Source: Cryptomeria japonica
Lineage: Eukaryota > Streptophyta > Pinopsida > Cupressales > Cupressaceae
DNA length: 64,000 nt
NCBI RefSeq assembly: GCF_030272615.1
Contig: NC_081413.1
Span: 604,872,709-604,936,708 of the forward strand
Reading direction: 5' to 3'
The notes under the pieces were generated by a model that was not told where the DNA came from, searched no databases, and saw nothing but the letters and a program-made list of their open reading frames with translations. A program made the position numbers and the translations under genes. Positions 10,751 through 20,591 of the stretch are shown here, one piece after another; the first letter of the stretch is position 1; each line of letters starts with the position of its first letter.

Positions 10751-12344
10751 TATAGGTCTCACCTTCCATTCCTCCATCATTACCCATGTTGTCAAGTTGC
10801 AAGATATTTCCTAGAGTACTTGGTTGCTAGGGTTGATTTGCTTAAGTGTTGGAGTCGGATTTAGATGAGACCTCCATGATTAAGTTGTATTAAGTGATCA
10901 AGTCACCAAGATCTCAATTGTAAACATGACTAGGTTCTAGGGTTTTAGGGTAGCATAGGTCAAGATTGAGGTATGGTGGTCAAGAATTACCTTCCAATGA
11001 CAAAAGACATCCAAATGATGAAGAATGAAGGTGATGAACTCATAGAAGTTTGGAGGAGATAATTTAACTAAGTTAAAATTTTGTTTAAGTCATGGTCATG
11101 ATACTAGCTTTCTCATCAAGAGCAATTTGTGTGAATGAACCCTAGAAATGTGCCCATGCTAGAGAAGCAATATTTCCAATAAAACCTAAGGCAATGCTAG
11201 TAAGGGGTCAAAATTAAAGAATTAGGGTACAAAAAACAAATTTGGCTAAGTCGAGATGTTGCTCAAGGATGACCTAAATCATGGAGTGTAAACCAATTAT
11301 GAAACATGAGAATGGATAGGTCTTGACCCAAGCAACGTAACTCCCCCTTGTGATTCCAGTAGATATCACATCACAATCATTGAGTCTATCTGCAATATAA
11401 AGTCAAGACCTGACTATTGGAATCTTGGAGTCATCCCATTTGATCATGTAGTTTAGCACTTGGGAGGATTTTGTTCAAGGGAGGATAGAATACTTAGTAT
11501 TTTATTTTGTGTTGCATAGTGCATAAAGAACACATCAACAGAAACCATTGAAAGGTTTGGTTAAAGCCTTCGAATCACAATCTCTACAAGAAGCTATCAA
11601 TTGTGCCTAGAATTTGGAAACTTTTGTATCCAAGAACATAATTCATAAGGCACCACTTTTAGAGCAACCAAAGAAGCCTATCAATGTAATATTTTATTTA
11701 CCTTGGATATGTTTTATCCTAAGTGTGATATTCCACTATTAAAAATCTTAATTAGGTAATATTTTTACTTAGGTAGAATAAGATAATGAGTTTCACATTC
11801 TCCTTCTTTGATTGAGATTCTACTTTTTCCTTGTCACAAATTTGGAAAATTGGATAAGCAATTTCTTTTTTTGGTTTTCTACCTCTTCATGATCCTCATG
11901 GATTTGGAATCTTGGAAGCTATATATTCTAGGTTTTTCTTCGATTAACATATCAAATGAAACTATTGTGAGCTTTCATATCTTAACATACCAAGGGCTTA
12001 AGTTTCTAAATGACAGGGGGATTATGAAGGGGGCGAGGTGGGATGCAAATATATATACAACTTAAAAAATTTATTATAAAAGGATGTGTATAGAATAAGT
12101 ATAACAACTATAAATAAAACTTTTCCACACTATGTAAATTTTACAATAAACATTAAAAATATGTCAATGATTGCATTGAAATTTGAACATTAATAATGGT
12201 GGTAGAGTTTTGGAACTTTGGGAACAAACTAAGAATAAGTATAAGAATTGCAGATGAAACTTTGGCATACTAAGTGTTTAAACAAGTCAACATAAAAAAA
12301 ATGGAAATGATTGCATTAAAAATAAGAATGGTGGGTAGAGGTTT

Positions 12345-12420
12345 GGGGTCAATGGGTAGTGCCCCTTGTGGGGGGTTTGGGGCAAAGCCCCCATCAAGGT
12401 TAGGGGGCATTGCCAAACCT
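12345..12420. repeat. G-rich palindromic block
   Basis: TGCCCC and TTTGGGG words are mirrored by GGGGCA and AAAGCCCC within about 75 bases, with several runs of four to six G. It could form a hairpin or a quadruplex. A further run (GGAGGGGGGGAAGGGG) lies near 12615. Confidence 0.6.
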
Positions 12421-14399
12421 TTAATACAGATGACATTTTCACAATAATTTCACCATTTTTGTTTAGAATTGGAGTTTCTAATTGGAGGCCATGGGAGACT
12501 CATAGGCATCCTCAAGATGGTCAAGAGACTCCTTGGAGTCCCTAGGACATCCCTAAGTGGTGCGGTAAGGGGATGTTTCCCCTATGTATTGCATCCTCAA
12601 AAAATAGGTTTTTTGGAGGGGGGGAAGGGGTCCCCATGTTTCAATGGTTTCAAAAGATTCTAAGTATTTTTTTTATCTTTTCATAACAAAATATACTCCT
12701 CTTGCATCCTTGGATGATTTGAAAATTGAAAATAATTTGATAAGAAAAAACTAACTTCTAAAGTTCAGACTTAGTTTTCTTTTTTTATCCAAGTCACTAC
12801 AACATTTCAATGATCAAAGTAGCTTTTTTTTGGTGGTTTCAAAGCATCCAAAAGGCTTGAGAAATTAAATATTATCTTTCAATCCACCAAAATTGGAGAT
12901 CAAGAAGCATGCTCACAAACAAGGATTTGTTTGTAACTTAAGGCAATCGACTAGTTTTTGGGGCATTTTCAGGTCTAAAGAACCTGCCATTGTGTCAAAA
13001 AGGCCCATAAGACCCCATTTTCATCTAAAACTTGTCTCTTTTGGTCGTAGAAGCATTTAAGGGAAAAAAAAATCACACAACTAATGATATGCCTATACCA
13101 TACATATTTGAGTTAAAATAAAAATAAAAAATTGACAAGGTTTGGAGACCATTGAACAATTTGGGAGATTGCTAATACATACACTCAATTTATAAAGTCT
13201 CGATTTGATGTATTTAATCTTCGAGAGGCCTATACAAAAGCATTTTGTAATTGTGAACAAAGATAAATTTCCATTTTTGGCAGTTTTCATCATGGATTAT
13301 GGTATTAAATTCTGACATTCTATTGTCAAGATAAATTCAGAGAACCATTTGTACTCGAAACAACGGATAGTGAAAAGTTACATTATGTAGGATCTCCTAC
13401 CCTATCTCATTGAATTCATTCCTACACCAAGTGACTATGAACAAAAGCATAGGTATTTAACAACAATGACATGGTCCATGGACTAGTGATCCTCCTCTTG
13501 ATACTCCATCTACAAATGAGAACATCTCTTATACACATTGCTACTTCAGAATTAAAAGTTGCTTCTTCTAGAACTTTCCATGATTATTTGCAATAGGATT
13601 ATATGTCTTCTAGATTCACCCCACTAGGACACATTCCTATCAAGCATCTTTACTTTTTTGAAAAGTAGACCACATTTCAGATCTAGATGACACCATAATG
13701 ACTTTGATTTCCTCTTGCAAGATATTCCTCCATCATGTATTGCTTCATCGAAGTTCAAATTTGCTTCTTCAAGGGATCTCAATGATTCTCTATATAGGAT
13801 TCTTCATGTCTCTGAGATCCACTTCATTGGGAGGCCTACTTAAACATTTCACATCTGTTTGTGGACTCTCACCTTTCAAATATTGATGAAACAATTGAGA
13901 ATATTTGTCTTCTCATTGATGACAATAACATTTCCCATCACCTTTTATTTTCAAGTTAGACCATAATCTAGCAATTGTCTCCTTATTTTGTTCTTCGCTG
14001 ATATTATCTAACATGGTCTTTCTTTACAGGCAAAAAAATCAGGCTGTGGAAACTTCAGTGCAAAAGCTTCACAAAAATTGCAAATCGAACCAAAACCATT
14101 TAACTCTTCTTTTTCATCTTAAAACATTGAACTTAATAGAGAACATATTTAATGTAGCTGATTGTGTGAATTTTTGAGCATTGTGTCTGCAAATTCTTAC
14201 TAAAAGTTTGCCTGTTGTAGACTTTTTGAGAGACATTTTTGAGTATTCTAAGCCTTGGTTCTTGTATTTTCACTGGTGATAAGTTGGAAACTTTATGGTA
14301 GACCTATAGCCAGTCGATCTAATTTTGACAAGTTATACACCAAGAAAATAGGCATCTAGAACTAGCATTGTTTGCAGGTCACCCCTACCCTATGCCATG

Positions 14400-14485
14400 G
14401 GTATATGACTACCCATAACTCTAGTTTAAGCATCAATCCTGGAAATGATCGGTATATGACTACCCAGAACTCCAGTTTAAGCATT
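14400..14485. repeat. 51-bp-spaced direct duplication
   Basis: GGTATATGACTACCCA at 14400 recurs at 14451, and the match continues for about 34 bases with a few differences. Confidence 0.8.
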
Positions 14486-15959
14486 AAGTTACATCATTAT
14501 TGACCTTACTTTGGGATGCTATGTATGAGATTGGAACCTTTTGTAAGGTGTGATCAATGTGCTATCATAAATGCAAAGCCTAAACCATTTTGATGAGATC
14601 ATGATCCCACTAATACTATTTTACCTTGTTAATTTTGCACCTACAAAAATGATAGAACCAGATATAATATGCCATCAATACCCATATACTGACAATGCTC
14701 AAGATGAGCCACTTAGAGGTAGAGTTTAACCACTTTCCATATAGGTATATTATCTCTAACCTCATTTTCCCTATAGGTAACTGATTAGGTTCATTTTAGA
14801 GTCTTATTTCCAAATATGTACCTCTATGTTAGCTTTTTGCTTTATTATTTGCCTGTTTATGCTTAATCTTGTCAATTTTGCATAGTTTTACTTAGTTCTT
14901 GCATCTTCAATGAAATTATATCTAATCATATCCAATCACATCAAAATGGAACAATTAATCATATTGTTGGTCTCTCCTAGAGGAATTAAATTGAACCAAA
15001 TTGACTATTCCCCAATAAAATGTTTTCAAATGGTGAATGCATAAGTTTGTAGTTTACTTTCCTAGACTAGGACCCCATTTCATCAACATTTCACTATGAA
15101 AGCATAAATATTTTTTCTTGAAGAGAACATCTTACAAATTATGCTTCAATGTATAACACATTTTCATAATCAATCATTCGACTTCACATGGATAAAAGAA
15201 TTCACATATTCTAAATCATGATCTGATGATGTGAACAACTCATTTGCAACTATATGGCATGCAAAGCATTTATTTTAACATACACTTATTCATCCACATT
15301 GTAGGGATAACAATACAAGGCTCACATATTGGTCTAAGAGATACCATGGTCTCACAAAGTAACCAAGAACCATATGAAATGATGGTCTTGAATCCACACA
15401 CAACTAGGGAGGATCCATATGATTATGTATGACTTCCCCCTTGTTTGTTTAATGGGATTATCCTCCAATACATAGCCATCAATAATCACTAAGAATGTAC
15501 AAGTGGATCGTAGCTACCCATACAACAAACACTTACCCCTATCCTCAAATTTTCCCAATGTTTGATTCCTTATATGCACTCATCCAAGGTTATCTACGTC
15601 GATCTTGGTGAGGAATCACATCACAACAAAGAAGGCAACATTTAAAAATAGCAAGAGTTTCACTAAACTACCAAAGATCATAAATATTGAAAGAAAGAAA
15701 AAATAGTACCAATAATAAGTCAAATAAATGTGTTCAATTCCAATAGCAAATCAAACATAGCCACAATAACTACACAATAGAGAAAACTCACAATAGTGAT
15801 TAAACTAATTCAAACAAGATAAAATAAAATTGTTGGCCCATGCAACAAAGATGAGAGATCATCAATAATTGAAGGAAACTTCACAATCCTTAAAAGTGCA
15901 CATTACATAACTATACGACTAGAAATTGTGGCTAAATAGAGTGAAGATTCATCATGACT

Positions 15960-16310
15960 CCAATAATAGTCCCTCATGTGTACATTTGTGGCATGAACAC
16001 AAAAACTCCCACATGGCATGGCCATGTACCTAATGGAGAAGACATGCCTAGGCTACATGCCCAAAAAACATGGCTATAATAATAGTCCCTCATGCATGCA
16101 TTTGTGGCCTACACACTACAAATCCTAACATATCATGGCAATACACCTCATAGAGAAGACACACCTAGGGCCACATTGTACATAGCAACGTGCCTCACAA
16201 AGAAGACATGCATAGGGCACATGCCACATAACAATGTGTCTTATGGAAAAATGTGTCTTATGCATGTCACACACCAAAGCTATATGTATACATCATGAGG
16301 CACATTCATA
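15960..16310. repeat. Degenerate tandem repeats
   Basis: TAGTCCCTCATG followed by a CATTTGTGGC box occurs near 15968 and again near 16085. Between and after them, variants of GAGAAGACATGCCTAGG recur every 50-60 bases. Decayed short tandem array, not coding. Confidence 0.6.
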
Positions 16311-17329
16311 TGTTATCAAACACAACCTATTGTATCTAACATGAGTTCCTCTCTACATGTGTGCAAATCTTCCAACACTAATCGCCACTAAGAAGGAATA
16401 ATATAAAATGCATCTTCAAATATTTGTGTGTGTATGTGGAATTGTGTCTTTGAACCCAAATCGCTACCATCAACAACATGTAACCATCACCTACACTATA
16501 TCAGAACATAAGTATGGTGTGACATCATATCTATTTGCATAATTTCAAAACACATGCAAACATGAAAATCATCATAGCATGACAAAAATCAATCTCCACA
16601 TGTTGGAACAAAGATATAAATAAGATAATAGGGTAAGAGGAAACCCGTACCAAGAACCACATACCAACTATCGGAAATGCCATCAAGATAAATGTAGGAT
16701 AGGATACCACTATAAGCCATCCAATGGTCCATTCTATGAGGAGAACTAGGGGATACTATCTTTGAAAGGTGTGGTCAATAGAGATAATCCCTACTAATGC
16801 CACAATATGTCACCATAGCTTCTTGAGTTTTCCATTCTTCTACTTAACACCACATTTATTGAGTTCCTCAACAGCGAGGTTGGTTCTCAATAGGAGGCAC
16901 AAACATGTAAACACACAAGCATGGTTTCATCATACTTTTACAACAATACAAATTCATTTTTCTAGTTAATTACTTAGTGTAAAAATAACTCCATTACATA
17001 ACATAGGGCAATAATCACCATAAGTTTTCAAATAAATTGCCCAAACATCAATTGGAGTTACCCCTTCTAAGGTACAAACATAATTTATTTATAACTTCAA
17101 AATTAAAATAATCACAATACATCCAAATAAGTTCAATAGTGCATGGAAATAGACAACATGATCCATAATTAAACCCATAAATTACTCTAATTGGATATGC
17201 TAATAAAATGGTGTCTCAAATAATAGAGATTATGTTGGACCTATAATAGATATCTGGACTTTGTTTCATCATACATAAGCATGGTTTCATCATATTTGTA
17301 TCCAAATACACCATCCATAGATAGGTACT

Positions 17330-17930
17330 CAGTACCACAATCTCATGGGTACCCTTTTAGCTGAATTTACCCTATATTTAGGTGAATATACCCTTGTATC
17401 ATTGCTTGATCTAGTATGTTATTCCACCAATCAATAATTTTTCCATATTATTGGGAGAATACACTATCCCTTAGGTGAATATGCCATATCCTTAAATGAA
17501 TCCTCCTAGTCATTATCCTAAGTCCTCTTTTTGTTAAGTCTTATCCCTTCATCTTTAGGAAAATCCACCTATCCTTATGTGAATCTACTTTCTCTTAGGT
17601 GAATCTATTTCATGTAAATCATTTATCTTATCCATCTTTCTTACGCAAATGGTGAATTTTTCCTATCCTTAGATGACTACACTCCCATTTAGGTGAATCT
17701 ATCTAGTTTTAGTCTCCTTCCATTATTTTGTCCAAATTTGTATCCTCTAGTTTACATGAATCTACTTGTTCTTAGGAAAATAAACCCTATCATTCTAAGG
17801 AAAATTCACCTTGTCATCATCCTTAATCATCTACCTTTCAAGTGTATAGTCCATCCATCCTTGGGAGAATCTAACATATTATTAGGAAAATCCACTCCCT
17901 CTTAGGTGAATCCACCTTTTCCACCTTCTC
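17330..17930. repeat. Degenerate TTAGGTGAAT repeat array
   Basis: The word CTTAGGTGAATCTACCT and close variants (TTAGGAAAATCCACC, TTAGATGACTACAC) recur at least ten times across 600 bp at irregular spacing. It reads like an old microsatellite-derived array. The short reading frame over it is a by-product. Confidence 0.65.
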
Positions 17931-19492
17931 ATTAATCTATTATTTGTTCTAAGAAGGACACAAAAGTGGATAGAAAACAATAGAGGAGATAGTACTCAAA
18001 CAAGTACTAAGGAATTGCATTAGTGACATGTCAAAAATGTGAGTTATACATGTTCCAAATTGATTGATTCTCATGAAGGAACTAAGTTATCTAGAATAAA
18101 TAGCCACCCAAGAAGCCCATTTCCTTTAGGAAAACTATCTTCTTAGTAGTAGCTTAATTATTGAGACACTTGATTTAGATATGATCTTGTAAATGGTGTT
18201 AAAAAGAGTAATTAGTCACCAACCAACCACACTCTTCATTTGTATATTTAAGAATTAGTTTGGTCAAACCTTTATTGTAACAAGCATAACCAAATCCTCC
18301 ATAATAAAGTTAACAACAAATATATTATTGCATAACCAAATCTTTGTGGTGGGTGTGTTCAACAAACATATTATAGTGTGAATTGCTTTTGTCCAAAATG
18401 TAGGAACTTTATCTATATATCCATGAAGGCATGATTAGGTCTCTATACAACACTGTTTTGTTGATGCATATATGTAGTGGTTAGTTGTTTTCATTTAGTT
18501 GTGGATAAACCATTTTGAGTAAATTTCTCATTTACTTGAGCATTTTTCATTTAGAGAACAACTGGATGACCATTCAACAAGGGGTTTAAACTCTTTGAAC
18601 TTCACAAATGCTTGAGCTTTTCTTGTCAAGCAATGTACCCACATCTTAAAGACATCAAATTATGAAAGATGATAGTCCCAAATCTGCAAATGACTGTCAC
18701 AACGTAGTGAATAAGGGAAATCCATAGATACATTAATGAGTAGCCCTAGATCAATACAAAGAGAGCACATGCATGCTAAGGGAGCATTGAACAAGCCTTT
18801 TTCAAGATAATATAATGGTAGTAAAAGAAATAAATAAAGAGCATAAGTTCATCAAGAATAATTCTTAGCCACAAAGATCTAAGGTAATCATAGAGGAGCT
18901 AATAATAAGTGAGTTCAAGAAGACACACTCAAGCCTTCATCACATTCCATAAAAAGAAAATCATTATTCCATATAATTGGAAGGAAATGATATATTGCAA
19001 AGATTACTATGAAGGTCTAAAATAGTAAAAGAGATGAGACTAATCTTTTATTTCTACTTACAACAATGAATTGGTTGAGATATACTCATAGACAAAGTGC
19101 ATGACATGTATGAGAACAACCTCAATAAAGGTAAAAAGGACAATAAATAGTAGTGATAGATGACAATGCAATGAATGTGCCAAGAAAAAGACACTGGAAG
19201 CCATAGAGAAATCACTATCAAAACAAAGCCATTAAATAAAACTATGTTGGTGCAGCTTGAGAAGCACAGTAGAACAATGAAAAAAGAACACTACTTGGTC
19301 CTTGAAAAGCATGTAGTTGCAATGATTGAAAACCACAATGACAACATAGAGGGCATGAATGTTTGGAGTATTTCCATTCTTAAGAATCTCATGATAGTCC
19401 ATTATTAGGACAGGTGAAGTGCACTATGAAAGTGTCTTAAAAAGCTAATATAGCCATAAGTGATAGTGCGAATGCTTTGAGTTCAAATCCTC

Positions 19493-19770
19493 ATGAAATA
19501 CAGTCATGTTTATCACAATGCAACATTTGCCAGCATCCTCCCTGTGTGTGCCAAAATAGGAGCTTTGGAACAAGGTATGGACATCCATCAAAGCATAATC
19601 GAAGGGGGTTTTTTGTCAGAAATTAGTTGCAAATGCTCCAATAACAAAAATCACAAAATGGGGTATCATACACAATGCATGTGAACTGTATGACGGAATA
19701 CCTCAAAGAGATGTCATTTCATGGAATTTTAAGATCGCAGGATATGCACAAAATGGATTAATTCGCAAAA
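19493..19770 (+). pseudogene. Pentatricopeptide-repeat (PPR) gene fragment inside the CACTA element
   Basis: The frame from 19493 reads ATFASILPVCAKIGALEQG, then DIHQSIIEGGFLSEI, the typical start of a PLS-class PPR block. After a gap and a frame change, 19677 onward reads ACELYDGIPQRDVISWN and then IAGYAQNG, the next canonical repeat. PPR proteins bind organellar RNA, and full genes encode many 31-36-residue repeats. Here fewer than two are left. They are broken and flanked by simple A-rich sequence, about 450 bp from the transposon end. This fits a captured gene piece rather than a working gene. Confidence 0.8.
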
Positions 19771-19861
19771 AAAAACCATTTGCCCTTGATTGCGAAAAAA
19801 AATTAGTTGCCCTTCATTGAAAAACAAAGACTTCCTTTGATTGCAAAAAAAACCTTACCTT

Positions 19862-20119
19862 GCTTGTGTAGAGATCGCTCCGGCGGGGGGGGCAGGGAGG
19901 CAAGACGGTCGTCATTTTCTTCGGTTTGCTTTCAAAATGAAAATGCGTTGTTTTTTTTTTTTTAATAAAATGCCCGAGGTCGTCGGAATTGCTTGTGTAG
20001 AGATCGCTCCGGCGGGGGGGGCAGGGAGGCAAGACGGTTGTCATTTTCTTCGGTTTGCTTTCAAAATGAAAATGCGTTGTTTTTTTTTTTTTAATAAAAT
20101 GCCCGAGGTCGTCGGAATT
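19862..20119. repeat. Perfect-length 129-bp tandem duplication
   Basis: 19862-19990 and 19991-20119 are two copies of one 129-bp unit. I see one substitution (GTCGTCATT against GTTGTCATT). Even the 13-T run has the same length. Each copy holds a CCGGCGGGGGGGGCAGGG island, unusual in this AT-rich region, and ends at the subterminal TCGGAATT motif. The duplication is recent relative to the element. Confidence 0.95.
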
Positions 20120-20192
20120 CCGATGAACACGGGCATTTTTAAAAAAAAAAATCAAATTTTCACACAATGTTCCTTGTCCATCGAAAACCTCC

Positions 20193-20221
20193 GTCGGAAT
20201 TTGACCCCAAATGTATTAGTG
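20193..20221 (-). repeat. Right terminal inverted repeat of the CACTA element
   Basis: Ends in TAGTG. On the minus strand it begins CACTAATACATTTGGGG, related to the left end over 29 bases. Confidence 0.85.
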
Positions 20222-20586
20222 ATGAGAGAGAATCGATCAGAGTCCAGAGCATTTTTACTTATTGGAAAGGGTATTTTCTTGGGTGTTGATAATTAAACTA
20301 TGTTTTAATTATCTTCATTCACTTCATTATAAATTTGCTATTCGCATTTGTGTCATGGCTATGAGCAGATGTTAGTTGCCTTATTGCTTTCTGGTTAAAA
20401 GCATATTCAGAAAATATACATTTTTATCCAATGAAGGGAGCTGTACCTTCATATCAAAATTCAGAGAGAACTTGCACTCACCATTGCAAGTGACTCAACT
20501 GTTGGTTCTAGTTTTTGTCTTTTAATTTGGGCATTCGGGAGTCATTGTTGAAAGGTATTTAAGAAGGACACATCCATTTACCAACA
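20222..20586 (+). repeat. 3' LTR, second part
   Basis: Resumes at the base where the LTR was cut (TGAGAGAGAATCGATCAG), follows the 5' LTR to its end CCAACA, and is followed by the CTTGT duplication at 20587-20591. Confidence 0.93.
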
Positions 20587-20591
20587 CTTGT

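Larger units (their letters stand above)
10751..19492. other. Interior of the CACTA element, no gene seen
   Basis: About 8.7 kb of AT-rich sequence. Only short, unremarkable reading frames were seen on either strand. It contains a G-rich palindrome (12345-12420), a 51-bp direct duplication (14400 and 14451), and two zones of degenerate tandem words (15960-16310 and 17330-17930). No transposase remnant was recognised. It may be older intergenic DNA captured between two CACTA ends. Confidence 0.55.
10115..20221. mobile_element. CACTA (En/Spm) DNA transposon, 10.1 kb, no transposase
   Basis: The left end begins CACTAGTAAATT and the right end, read inward on the minus strand, begins CACTAATACATTT. 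The first 29 bases are similar at both ends, including GGTCAAA and GAC. Both ends carry subterminal copies of a TCGGAATTCCGA-like motif, with perfect 12-bp palindromes at 10517-10528 and 20112-20123, as usual for CACTA elements. It interrupts the 3' LTR exactly between two bases that are adjacent in the 5' LTR. The expected 3-bp target duplication is imperfect: the left flank is GCA and only an A precedes the resumed LTR. No TnpA or TnpD reading frame was found, so it is non-autonomous. It carries a pentatricopeptide fragment near the right end. Confidence 0.85.
4243..20586 (+). mobile_element. Gag-only LTR retrotransposon (TR-GAG-like), interrupted by a CACTA element
   Basis: The ends are TGTTACC and ACCAACA with a perfect CTTGT duplication. 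The LTRs are 4243-6175 and 8323-10114 plus 20222-20586, the second one split by the CACTA insertion. The internal region (6176-8322, about 2.1 kb) has a primer-binding-like site and a gag reading frame followed by an acidic frame. It has no protease, reverse transcriptase, RNase H or integrase. Non-autonomous elements of this layout are known in plants as TR-GAG or LARD-like and need enzymes from a partner. Reading the first 170 bases of both LTRs side by side shows about 4 percent difference, so the insertion is not recent. The CACTA element came later, since it sits inside the 3' LTR. Confidence 0.92.

Noticed and set aside
10380-10814. A 144-codon + frame with a serine/leucine run
   Set aside because: It only reads through the palindrome and the CT-rich tract. 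No protein family features.
19814-20296. Overlapping frames of 117 and 151 codons on both strands
   Set aside because: Both come from the 129-bp tandem duplication and poly-T runs at the CACTA end.
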